From the NCBI GenBank assembly GCA_018827205.1, contig JAHJXZ010000105.1, positions 1 to 40,013 on the forward strand: a DNA stretch of 40,013 nt, in the 5' to 3' direction. The notes beneath the pieces were generated by a model. It had not been told where the DNA came from and ran no database searches. It saw only the letters and a list, made by a program, of their open reading frames with translations. Within the stretch, counting starts at the first letter, position 1. Each line of letters starts with the position of its first letter. The DNA comes from Gammaproteobacteria bacterium. Lineage in GTDB: Bacteria; Pseudomonadota; Gammaproteobacteria; Pseudomonadales; Pseudomonadaceae. Of this stretch, positions 17,998-24,862 are shown piece by piece. The translations under genes and the position numbers were made by a program.

Positions 17998-18923
17998 CAG
18001 CCGGCCTCCTGCCTCAGGGCCGCACCCACGGCGCCCATGCAATAAGCCTGCTCTTGTTCGGATAACTCGGCACTGGCCTGCCCGGGGAAGAGTTCACGCA
18101 GATCCAGAGGCTGCAGCTTGACCGCTAAACCACTGGAAAGAGCCTGCAGAGACTCAGCGCCATTGCGCTTCATCGGTAACAGCAATAGCCGGTTTATATA
18201 GCCTTTACCAAGCTGGCTTTCGTAATAATCGAGGGAGCGCTGGATCTCCAGGGTCATGGCCGAGAACTCCTGATCCACATGGTCCAGCCCCTGCTCAATA
18301 CGCCGCGCCATATACAGGTCAGCACCATGCTGCACGGCAATCAGTCCCTCGCTGGAACGCAATCGCAGCAGCGCCAGGCTCATACCCTCGCTACCCGCCA
18401 GCAGACCAAGATTGCGGAAGGCCATTTCAGTGACATCAATACTGCCCAAGTGCAATCCAGCCTCACTGCACATAGTGTTCCATGCATGCATCCGCGCCTT
18501 GTTCAGGACGGCACAGTAGGCCATGCGCGAGCGACCTCGGTAGGCATCCTCGGGCAGGCTGAATGCATCAACCACAACGTTGTCGATGGGCTCGTCGATT
18601 AGCTCCTTGACCCGCCAGCGCATGGCATCGCGCAGTTCGGCGGCGGGCACATCGGGACTATCGAGCAGCAGCATCTGGTAGGTTGCGGGGTGCAATAAAA
18701 GGTTGACCGGCATGCCGGCAAAACCCAACTCATGGACCAAGCGCTTTAGCAGCGCGGGCTGTTCGGCAGCCTCAGCCTCATGGAACTGGCACTCCAACAA
18801 ACGCGGGGGCACACCGGGCTCACGCAGTACACGGGCCAGTGCAATACCTTCGGGGCTGGTTTCGATACCCAGCAATCCATTTGCGGTTTTTATATTTTTT
18901 TTCGCAAACCACGCCAACTGCAC
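17997..18923 (-). CDS. mshI: MshI, PilM-like actin-fold pilus biogenesis protein
   Basis: 308 aa, first gene of the msh operon. Cytoplasmic actin-like scaffold of the PilM/GspL-N type (LLGIETSPEGIALARVLREP, then DAMRWRVKELIDEPIDNVVVDAF and SLDYYESQLGK). It should recruit MshI2 and the rest of the platform. The start is a GTG at 18923; no ATG fits. A run of eight A residues (18895-18902) occurs at codons 8-10. About 450 bp of non-coding DNA lies upstream and presumably holds the operon promoter. Confidence 0.9.
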   Translation of the reverse strand: MQLAWFAKKNIKTANGLLGIETSPEGIALARVLREPGVPPRLLECQFHEAEAAEQPALLKRLVHELGFAGMPVNLLLHPATYQMLLLDSPDVPAAELRDAMRWRVKELIDEPIDNVVVDAFSLPEDAYRGRSRMAYCAVLNKARMHAWNTMCSEAGLHLGSIDVTEMAFRNLGLLAGSEGMSLALLRLRSSEGLIAVQHGADLYMARRIEQGLDHVDQEFSAMTLEIQRSLDYYESQLGKGYINRLLLLPMKRNGAESLQALSSGLAVKLQPLDLRELFPGQASAELSEQEQAYCMGAVGAALRQEAG

Positions 18924-19374
18924 AATCGCTCACCCATTGCCGCGCAGGCAACTCAGCCTGCAACGCATTTTAGAATAGTTGTTCAGACACGACCCTGAGC
19001 CTGGTCAATGTTCCATGCCACTTTGCTTTTGCCAGCGCCCCAAACGCCGGGAGTAGAGCCCTGCAGATAAAAAAATCAAAAGGCCACCCCACTGACAACC
19101 TGTATACCACATACCGCATGAACCTAGTTCAGTAAGGCCCACCCAAAGCCCCTGCAGGCGAAATGCGCCAGAGCAATGCACGATAATCGTGCGCGTGCAC
19201 AGCTACGGATCACCAGACACCCTCGATTACCGCCGCCCACGCCCGCTGAAACCCTACAACCCAGCGTGGCCGCACTCTGCAGCCAACGTAATAAAACTGG
19301 CACACAGTCTGCATAGACTCAAGCATTCCCAGTTTTGGGGACCTTGGTACAGGCAGGCCGGGGATTCCCCTCTT
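18924..19374. other. Intergenic region upstream of the msh operon
   Basis: About 450 bp without a credible gene; the only small open frames are unlike known proteins. It must hold the msh promoter on the - strand. It contains the palindrome at 19178-19192. A weak - strand candidate promoter reads TTGTCA followed 17 bp later by TTTTTTATCT (around 19069-19102). An isolated TAAAAT lies close to mshI. None is strong enough to call as a promoter. A short GGGGATTCCCC palindrome (19360-19370) lies just after the stop of the 19375-19806 gene, without a T-run on that strand. Confidence 0.6.
19178..19192. promoter_or_regulatory. Perfect palindrome with NtrC-like half-sites upstream of msh operon
   Basis: GCACGAT-A-ATCGTGC is a perfect inverted repeat with 7-bp arms about 255 bp upstream of mshI. 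Its outer half-sites, GCAC and GTGC separated by 7 bp, have the spacing of the known enterobacterial NtrC site (GCACY-N5-RGTGC). The Y and R positions are G and C here, so the match is partial. No convincing sigma-54 promoter was found downstream. It may be an operator for another regulator or chance. Confidence 0.35.
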
Positions 19375-19806
19375 TTATTGCTCCACCAGGCTGACCAACA
19401 GCCGCCAGCGCCCGTCCACCTCCTCAGCGCGCCACTCTCCGCGCAATGGACGGGCCGCCACCACTCTCAGTAGTAAGTCCTTTCTCTCGCGCTGCAAACG
19501 CCAATTGGCCAACCGCCCCTGTACCTGCAACTGCCCCTGCTGCTGGCGACCAAAACTTTGCAGACGCAGGATAAATACGCCACCGGCGTGCTCTTCGCGC
19601 GGCACCGGCTCGACGTTGAACCACAATTCAAGCCCCTGCTCGCGCACGTTTACCTGCTCTAGCCATAGCGGGTCAGGCTGCAGCAGCCGGCCGATCATCA
19701 AACCAATCAGAAAACCAAACAGAGCCAATGAAGCAATCACTCGCACCCACGGACGGGGGCGCGGGTCTGTAGAATGCTGCTCGTCTTCAAGCTCGGAGCC
19801 GCGCAT
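19375..19806 (-). CDS. Conserved hypothetical single-pass membrane protein
   Basis: 143 aa, function not recognised. A hydrophilic N-terminus precedes one transmembrane helix (about residues 22-41, VRVIASLALFGFLIGLMIGR). A beta-rich extracytoplasmic domain follows (LELWFNVEPVPREEHAGGVF, LQVQGRLANWRLQRERKDLL). From memory, P. aeruginosa has a hypothetical gene (PA5126) in this position between ntrC and trmL, so it belongs to the backbone, not the msh locus. The ATG at 19806 shares a CATG with the trmL start on the other strand. An AAGGA lies about 11 nt upstream, rather far. A GTG near 19743 is an alternative start. Confidence 0.72.
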   Translation of the reverse strand: MRGSELEDEQHSTDPRPRPWVRVIASLALFGFLIGLMIGRLLQPDPLWLEQVNVREQGLELWFNVEPVPREEHAGGVFILRLQSFGRQQQGQLQVQGRLANWRLQRERKDLLLRVVAARPLRGEWRAEEVDGRWRLLVSLVEQ

Positions 19807-20269
19807 GTTTCACGTCATCCTTTTTCAACCGGAAATTCCACCCAATACCGGCAACATTATCAGGCTCTGCGCCAACAGCGGCTGCCACCTGCACCTGATC
19901 GAGCCGCTGGGCTTCGAACTGGATGACAAACGCCTGCGCCGTGCCGGCCTGGATTATCACGAATACGCCACCCTGCAGCGCCACGCCGACCTCGACAGCT
20001 GCCTGGCCAGCATCGGCCAGCCACGGGTATTCGCCTTTACCACCAAGGGCTCGCAAGCATTCCACCAGGTCAGCTACCAGCCCGGCGACGCCTTCCTGTT
20101 CGGCCCTGAGAGCCGCGGCCTACCGCAGGAGATTCGCGACAGCCTGCCGCCCGAACAACGCCTGCGCCTGCCAATGCGCGAAGGCTGCCGCAGCCTGAAC
20201 CTGTCCAACACCGTTGCCGTGGCGGTCTATGAGGCCTGGCGGCAGCAGGGTTTTGCCGACGCTCAATAG
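19805..20269 (+). CDS. trmL: tRNA (cytidine(34)-2'-O)-methyltransferase TrmL
   Basis: 154 aa SPOUT-class methyltransferase that 2'-O-methylates the wobble nucleotide of tRNA-Leu isoacceptors in other bacteria, using S-adenosylmethionine. The sequence starts MFHVILFQPEIPPNTGNIIR and contains the trefoil-knot SAM-binding motifs LFGPESRGLP and SLNLSNTVAVAVYEAWRQ. The length is that of the family. The ATG at 19805 has CGGAG upstream; the frame is open further upstream, but that part overlaps the opposite gene and is not TrmL-like. Confidence 0.95.
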   Translation: MFHVILFQPEIPPNTGNIIRLCANSGCHLHLIEPLGFELDDKRLRRAGLDYHEYATLQRHADLDSCLASIGQPRVFAFTTKGSQAFHQVSYQPGDAFLFGPESRGLPQEIRDSLPPEQRLRLPMREGCRSLNLSNTVAVAVYEAWRQQGFADAQ

Positions 20270-20294
20270 CGCCCATAAAAATTGTCGGGAGCGC

Positions 20295-20316
20295 TTTTTA
20301 ACGTCGCACCGCAACG
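20295..20316 (+). repeat. Short relative of the intergenic repeat at 24671-24815
   Basis: TTTTTAACGTCGCACCGCAACG matches 24777-24799 (TTTTTAACGACGCATCGGCAACG in pieces) with two substitutions and one gap. Both copies lie just downstream of a + strand gene. It may be a remnant of the same dispersed element. Confidence 0.4.
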
Positions 20317-20352
20317 GCCCGCAGGGTGGCCGCCAGGGATGGCAGGCAATAA

Positions 20353-20376
20353 AAAACGCCCCGTAGGGCGCTTTTG
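20353..20376. terminator. Bidirectional terminator between trmL and secB
   Basis: CGCCC (20357-20361), a 4-nt loop and GGGCG (20366-20370) form a stem flanked by an A-run before and CTTTT after. Read on the - strand it ends in TTTTTT, so it is strongest for the rhodanese-grxC-secB transcript. It can also stop trmL. Confidence 0.75.
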
Positions 20377-20391
20377 TTCCAGCCGCAAACC

Positions 20392-20877
20392 TTAGTGTGC
20401 AGTGGCCACTTCGCCGGCCTGCTGCATGCGCTGCAGCTCCTGGGCGTAGAGGGCATCGAAGTTCACCGGAGCCAGCATCAGCGCCGGGAACGAGCCACGC
20501 ACAACCAGGCTGTCCAGGGTTTCGCGGGCATACGGGAAGAGGATGTTCGGGCAGAACGCGCCCAGGGTGTGGCTCATGGAGGCAGCGTCCAGGCCCTTGA
20601 TCAGGAAGATGCCGGCCTGCTGCACTTCAGCGATAAAGGCGGTTTCTTCGCCCGTTTTCACGGTAACCGAGAGGGTCAGCACCACTTCGTGAAAGTCGCC
20701 ATCCAGCGCTTTCTGACGGGTGTTGAGGTCCATCGCGACGCTAGGCGCCCACTCCTGACGGAAGATTTCCGGGCTCTTCGGCGCCTCGAAGGACAGGTCA
20801 CGTACATAGATACGCTGCAGGGAGAATTGCGGGTTTTGTTCGCCCTGAGCGGCGCCGTTGCTAGCTTGTTCTGTCAT
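20392..20877 (-). CDS. secB: SecB, protein-export chaperone
   Basis: 161 aa cytosolic tetrameric chaperone that keeps preproteins unfolded and hands them to SecA. The family core is clear ([20 protein letters not shown], then GIFLIKGLD and [13 protein letters not shown]). The length is normal. The ribosome binding site AAGAAGG precedes the ATG at 20877. It is the last gene of the rhodanese-grxC-secB group, 40 bp after grxC, and ends at a hairpin terminator. The grouping of these three genes is widespread in gammaproteobacteria. Confidence 0.97.
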   Translation of the reverse strand: MTEQASNGAAQGEQNPQFSLQRIYVRDLSFEAPKSPEIFRQEWAPSVAMDLNTRQKALDGDFHEVVLTLSVTVKTGEETAFIAEVQQAGIFLIKGLDAASMSHTLGAFCPNILFPYARETLDSLVVRGSFPALMLAPVNFDALYAQELQRMQQAGEVATAH

Positions 20878-20917
20878 GGCAAAGCCTTCTTGTCGTTAGG
20901 TACGGATAAACAGGGAA

Positions 20918-21172
20918 TTAAGCCTTGAGCAGCGCGTCGAGCTTACCGGCGCGCTCCAGGGCGTAAAGGTCATCGCAACCACCCACATGGGTGTCACCAA
21001 CCCAGATCTGCGGCACTGAGGTCTGCCGCGCCTTGCGGGTCATTTCCGCACGCACATCCGGCTTGCCATCAACCTTGATCTCGTTAAAGGCCACGCCTTT
21101 ATGCGTCAGCAGTTGCTTGGCACGGATGCAGTACGGGCACCAATCGCTGGAATAGATGACGACAGGCTGCAT
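20918..21172 (-). CDS. grxC: Glutaredoxin 3 (GrxC)
   Basis: 84 aa dithiol glutaredoxin reducing disulfides and mixed glutathione disulfides in the cytosol. The active site CPYC is at residues 12-15 (YSSDWCPYC). The cis-Pro/TVP-like segment (TSVPQIWVG) and GGCDDLYALE glutathione-binding region are present. The start lies 1 bp after the stop of the rhodanese-like gene (TGAGATG), so they are probably translationally coupled. Confidence 0.96.
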   Translation of the reverse strand: MQPVVIYSSDWCPYCIRAKQLLTHKGVAFNEIKVDGKPDVRAEMTRKARQTSVPQIWVGDTHVGGCDDLYALERAGKLDALLKA

Positions 21173-21173
21173 C

Positions 21174-21587
21174 TCACTTCACCAGCGGCAGATTGTCACC
21201 GCGCCAGCTGGCAACACCGCCAGACAGCTTGGCTGCAGTGAAACCAGCCTTTTTCAGATCGCGGCATACAGAGCCAGCGTGCTGGCCCATGGCATCGACC
21301 ACGATGATGGTCTTGGCCTTGTGCTTATCCAGCTCAACCATGCGGCTAGCGAGTTTTTCGAAGGGGATATTCAGCGCGCCGACGATATGACCGGCGGAAA
21401 AGTCCTTCTGGGCGCGAATATCCAGCACCACGCCCTGCTCGCTGTTAACCAGCGCAGTCAGCTCGCGGCTGCTCAGGCTCTGCCCGCCCTTGCGCGCTTC
21501 GGTGAAGATCAGCAGCGCGAGCAGGGTCACGAACAAACCGCTCAGGACATAGTGAGTAGTGGCAAATTCAATCAAGTTGGCAAGCAT
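21174..21587 (-). CDS. Membrane-anchored rhodanese-like protein (YibN-type), catalytic Cys absent
   Basis: 137 aa. An N-terminal transmembrane helix (about 14-30) is followed by a single rhodanese domain (VVLDIRAQKDFSAGHIVGALNIP). The active-site loop reads VVDAMGQHAG, with Asp98 where catalytic rhodaneses carry Cys; the only nearby Cys is at 108. Sulfurtransferase activity is therefore unlikely by the classical mechanism. E. coli YibN occupies the same place beside grxC, secB and gpmI. The ATG at 21587 gives MLANLIEF; 16 further upstream residues in frame do not look genuine. Confidence 0.88.
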   Translation of the reverse strand: MLANLIEFATTHYVLSGLFVTLLALLIFTEARKGGQSLSSRELTALVNSEQGVVLDIRAQKDFSAGHIVGALNIPFEKLASRMVELDKHKAKTIIVVDAMGQHAGSVCRDLKKAGFTAAKLSGGVASWRGDNLPLVK

Positions 21588-21618
21588 TGTGCGGTTCCGG
21601 GGCGGTAAAATGTCGGCC

Positions 21619-21646
21619 AGTATACACAGCCGCACAGGTCGGCCAA
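21619..21646 (-). promoter_or_regulatory. Candidate sigma-70 promoter for the rhodanese-grxC-secB operon
   Basis: On the - strand, TTGGCC (21646-21641) and TATACT (21624-21619) are separated by 16 bp, about 32 bp upstream of the ATG at 21587. The -10 matches consensus at 5 of 6 bases and the -35 at 4 of 6. Confidence 0.4.
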
Positions 21647-21659
21647 ACCCCGCCCGGCG

Positions 21660-21688
21660 GTGACGTTTGCCGTACTTGGCCGTAAAAT
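21660..21688 (+). promoter_or_regulatory. Candidate sigma-70 promoter for gpmI
   Basis: GTGACG (21660-21665), a 17-bp spacer and TAAAAT (21683-21688) lie 45 bp upstream of the gpmI ATG. They are divergent from the candidate promoter of the rhodanese operon in the same 146-bp gap. Confidence 0.4.
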
Positions 21689-21733
21689 GCCCAGCCTTGT
21701 TTCCCGCCCATCGACCCAGAGCGAACCAGCTTT

Positions 21734-23269
21734 ATGAGCGCAACGCCCAAACCCCTGGTACTGATCATCCTCGATGGCTTCGGCCACAGTGACAGCCCCG
21801 AATCCAACGCCATCATGGCGGCCAACACGCCAGTCTACGACCATTTGCGCGCCACCCAGCCCCACGGCCTGATTTCGGGCTCGGGCATGGACGTGGGCCT
21901 GCCAGACGGCCAGATGGGCAATTCCGAGGTCGGCCATATGAACCTTGGCGCGGGCCGCGTGGTGTATCAGGACTTCACCCGGGTGACCAAAGCGATTCGC
22001 GATGGCGATTTCTTCACGAATCCAGCCATCACTAGCGCCGTGGACAAAGCCGTGAGCACCGGCAAGGCCGTACATATCCTCGGTTTGCTCTCCGATGGCG
22101 GCGTACACAGCCATCAGGACCATCTGGTGGCCATGGCCGAACTGGCCGCCCAGCGCGGGGCCGAGAAAATTTACCTGCACGCGTTCCTCGACGGCCGCGA
22201 CACCCCGCCGAAAAGCGCACAACCGTCCATCGAGCTGCTCGACGCCACATTCGCCAAACTCGGCAAGGGCCGCATCGCCAGCCTTTGTGGCCGCTACTTC
22301 GCCATGGACCGCGACAATCGCTGGGACCGCGTAGAACAGGCCTATGGGTTGCTGGTCGATGGCAACGGCCAGTTCAACGCCGCGACTGCCGTGGACGGCT
22401 TGAATGCCGCCTACGAGCGCGACGAGAGCGATGAATTCGTTAAAGCCACCACCATTGGCGAACCAGTGCAGATGGAAGACGGCGACGCCGTGGTGTTTAT
22501 GAACTTCCGTGCTGACCGCGCCCGCGAACTGACCCGCGCCTTTGTCGAGCCCGGCTTCAAGGAATTCGAGCGCAAGCGTGTGCCGCAACTGGCTGGCTAT
22601 GTCATGCTTACTCAATACGCCGCGAGCATCCCGACGCCCAGCGCCTACAAACCGGAAGCCCTGACCAACGTGCTCGGCGAATACCTGGCGAATAACGGCA
22701 AGACCCAGCTGCGCATCGCCGAAACCGAGAAATACGCCCACGTCACCTTCTTCTTCTCCGGCGGCCGTGAAGAACCGTTTGCCGGTGAAGAACGCATCCT
22801 GATCCCTTCGCCAAACGTCGCCACCTATGACCTGCAGCCGCAGATGAGCGCGCCGGAAGTCACCGACAAAATTGTCGACGCCATCGAAAATCAGCGCTAT
22901 GACGTGATCATCGTCAACTACGCCAACGGCGACATGGTCGGCCATACCGGCGTGTTTTCTGCCGCCGTGGCCGCGGTGGAATGCCTGGACGGCTGCGTCG
23001 GGCGCATCGTCGCGGCGCTGGACAAGGTTGGTGGTGAAGCACTGATCACCGCCGACCACGGCAACGTCGAGCAGATGGCCGATGAAAGCACCGGCCAGGC
23101 GCACACCGCGCATACCTGCGAACCGGTGCCGTTTATCTATGTTGGCAAGCGCCCAGCGACTATCCGCCCGGGCGGCGTGCTGGCCGATGTGGCGCCGACC
23201 CTGCTAACCCTGATGGGCCTGCCAGTACCAGCGGAAATGACCGGCACCAGCATTGTCGAACTGAACTGA
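21734..23269 (+). CDS. gpmI: 2,3-bisphosphoglycerate-independent phosphoglycerate mutase
   Basis: 511 aa cytosolic manganese-dependent enzyme interconverting 3- and 2-phosphoglycerate in glycolysis and gluconeogenesis. Alkaline-phosphatase superfamily motifs are clear: metal-binding Asp14 in LIILDGFG and nucleophile Ser64 in [17 protein letters not shown]. The substrate loop [12 protein letters not shown] and the C-terminal metal site ([22 protein letters not shown]) are also present. The length is that of the family. A long antisense open frame across it is a codon-bias shadow. Confidence 0.97.
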   Translation: MSATPKPLVLIILDGFGHSDSPESNAIMAANTPVYDHLRATQPHGLISGSGMDVGLPDGQMGNSEVGHMNLGAGRVVYQDFTRVTKAIRDGDFFTNPAITSAVDKAVSTGKAVHILGLLSDGGVHSHQDHLVAMAELAAQRGAEKIYLHAFLDGRDTPPKSAQPSIELLDATFAKLGKGRIASLCGRYFAMDRDNRWDRVEQAYGLLVDGNGQFNAATAVDGLNAAYERDESDEFVKATTIGEPVQMEDGDAVVFMNFRADRARELTRAFVEPGFKEFERKRVPQLAGYVMLTQYAASIPTPSAYKPEALTNVLGEYLANNGKTQLRIAETEKYAHVTFFFSGGREEPFAGEERILIPSPNVATYDLQPQMSAPEVTDKIVDAIENQRYDVIIVNYANGDMVGHTGVFSAAVAAVECLDGCVGRIVAALDKVGGEALITADHGNVEQMADESTGQAHTAHTCEPVPFIYVGKRPATIRPGGVLADVAPTLLTLMGLPVPAEMTGTSIVELN

Positions 23270-23278
23270 GTCGCTGCT

Positions 23279-23306
23279 CGCAGCCAGGTGCAACGCCTGG
23301 CCTGCG
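23279..23306 (+). terminator. Weak hairpin after gpmI
   Basis: CGCAGCCAGG (23279-23288) pairs with CCTGG-C-CTGCG (23296-23306) with a one-base bulge and 7-nt loop, 10 bp after the gpmI stop. No T-run follows, so it may be a stabilising hairpin rather than a true terminator. Confidence 0.3.
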
Positions 23307-23427
23307 GGCAAACTGCCGGCTGCTTAACGCTGTCGATTTGCCCCCGTGGGCAGCACCGATGACTTGCAGCTTGCCGCTGCATTTTTAGGCATACTAGGCG
23401 CATCCTTGCCCAGGTGCTGCCAGCCCC

Positions 23428-24669
23428 ATGTTTCGTGCCCTCGCCCTTATTTGCCTGACCCTCCTGCTGACGCCTGCCCTCGCCGACGAAAAGAGCGATG
23501 CGCAGAAACAACTGGACGCCGCCAGCGCCGATGTTGCCGAGCTGAAGCAACTGTTGGAAAAACTGCAGCAGGAGAAATCCGGCGTGCAGAAAGACCTGAA
23601 AAAAACCGAAAGCGAGATGGGCCAGCTGGAGAAACAAGTCAAAGGCCTGCAGCAGGACCTGAAAAAGAGCGAAGAGGAAATCCAGCGCCTCGATAAAGAG
23701 AAAAAAAAACTTGAGGGCGCGCGCCTTGAGCAACAGCGCCTGATCGGCATCCAGGCCCGCGCCGCCTATCAGAGCGGCCGCCAGGAGTACGTCAAGCTGC
23801 TGCTCAACCAGCAGAATCCGGAAAAATTCTCGCGCACCCTGACCTACTACGACTATCTCAGCGAAGCGCGCATGGAACAACTCGCAGCCTTCAATGAAAC
23901 CCTGCGCCAATTGGCCAATGTCGAGCTGGATATCGCCGACCAGAAGAACCAGCTACTGGAACAGAAAAGCGCTCTGGATGGCCGCCGCGAACAACTCGCC
24001 AGCGTGCGCAAAGAGCGCCAGCTGGCCCTGGCTAAGCTGAGCAAGGAATTCTCCGCCCGCGACCAGAAGCTCAAGGCCCGCCAGCAGGAACAAGCCAATC
24101 TGACGCGCGTGCTGAAAACCATCGAGGAAACCCTCGCCCGTCAGGCCCGCGAAGCTGAAGCCGCGCGCCAGCAAGCCCTGCTCGCCGAACGCGAAGAACC
24201 GCGCAGTAGCACTAATCCCGCTTCGACGGGTCCACTGGTGAGCTCCGGCGCAAGCTTTGGCGGTCCGTTCGCCAAAGCCCGCGGCAAATTACCCTGGCCG
24301 GTTAATGGTCGCCTGGTGGCCCGCTACGGCACGCCACGCGGCGGCGATGCCCGCACCAAATGGGATGGGGTGTTGATCGGCGCCTCCGCCGGTAGCCAGG
24401 TGCACGCCGTACATGGCGGGCGCGTGGTGTTTGCCGACTGGTTGCGTGGCGCCGGGCTTCTGGTCATTCTCGACCATGGTAACGGCTACCTGAGCCTCTA
24501 CGGGCATAACCAGAGCCTGCTCAAGGATGCCGGCGACGTGGTCAAAGCAGGCGAAGCCATCGCCACCGTTGGCAACAGCGGCGGCCAGGAAGCCCCAGCA
24601 CTGTATTTCGCAATTCGCCAGCAGGGCCGCGCGATCGACCCCGCTCAATGGTGCCGCGCACAAGGATAG
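23428..24669 (+). CDS. envC: EnvC-like murein hydrolase activator
   Basis: 413 aa periplasmic protein. A signal peptide (MFRALALICLTLLLTPALA) precedes a long coiled coil (about 20-260; KQLLEKLQQEKSG, LEQQRLIGIQARAAYQSG) and a C-terminal LytM domain (about 285-410). The LytM zinc ligands are degenerate: TKWDGV instead of an H-x-G-x-D segment, and LYFAIRQ where HxH is usual. This is the state of EnvC proteins, which activate division amidases rather than cut peptidoglycan themselves. It precedes ctpA, another cell-wall hydrolysis control gene. The ATG has only a weak ribosome binding site. Confidence 0.93.
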   Translation: MFRALALICLTLLLTPALADEKSDAQKQLDAASADVAELKQLLEKLQQEKSGVQKDLKKTESEMGQLEKQVKGLQQDLKKSEEEIQRLDKEKKKLEGARLEQQRLIGIQARAAYQSGRQEYVKLLLNQQNPEKFSRTLTYYDYLSEARMEQLAAFNETLRQLANVELDIADQKNQLLEQKSALDGRREQLASVRKERQLALAKLSKEFSARDQKLKARQQEQANLTRVLKTIEETLARQAREAEAARQQALLAEREEPRSSTNPASTGPLVSSGASFGGPFAKARGKLPWPVNGRLVARYGTPRGGDARTKWDGVLIGASAGSQVHAVHGGRVVFADWLRGAGLLVILDHGNGYLSLYGHNQSLLKDAGDVVKAGEAIATVGNSGGQEAPALYFAIRQQGRAIDPAQWCRAQG

Positions 24670-24670
24670 C

Positions 24671-24815
24671 GGGCCGTTTAAAAACGTTAGCGAGGCAGCC
24701 GAGGCTATGCGAAAACAGGCGAAAAGCGGAGTTTACGAGCTGTAAATGAGCATTTGAGACGCCGCGTCCCGGCCTGTTTTTAACGACGCATCGGCAACGC
24801 AGGTAGTTTTTCGAC
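24671..24815 (+). repeat. Structured intergenic repeat / MITE-like element
   Basis: 145-bp element between envC and ctpA with nested inverted repeats. The outer arms are AAAACAGGC (24712-24720) and GCCTGTTTT (24772-24780). Between them is a small hairpin, TTTAC (24732-24736) with GTAAA (24742-24746) around a GAGCT loop. The edges carry GTTTAAAAACG-like and GTTTTTAACG sequences in opposite orientation. I recall very similar sequences scattered between genes of many Pseudomonas genomes. A short relative occurs at 20295-20316. It overlaps no credible gene. Confidence 0.55.
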
Positions 24816-24862
24816 GAGCCCGCGTGCTGTGATTACCGATTTAGGACAGGAGTAAGTTCGAC

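Noticed and set aside
18990-19060. Sigma-54 promoter TGGCATGGAACATTGA upstream of mshI
   Set aside because: The -24-like TGGCA is followed by TTGA one base too far and without the required GC, so it does not satisfy the GG-N10-GC rule.
19505-19804. N-terminal extension of trmL by 100 codons
   Set aside because: The extension is Arg/Ser/Cys-rich, unlike any SPOUT protein, and overlaps the opposite gene; the ATG at 19805 gives the exact family N-terminus.
21572-23113. 513-codon open frame antisense to gpmI
   Set aside because: gpmI is unmistakable on the other strand; the antisense product is His/Gly/Ala/Val-rich with no family resemblance, as expected from third-position GC bias.
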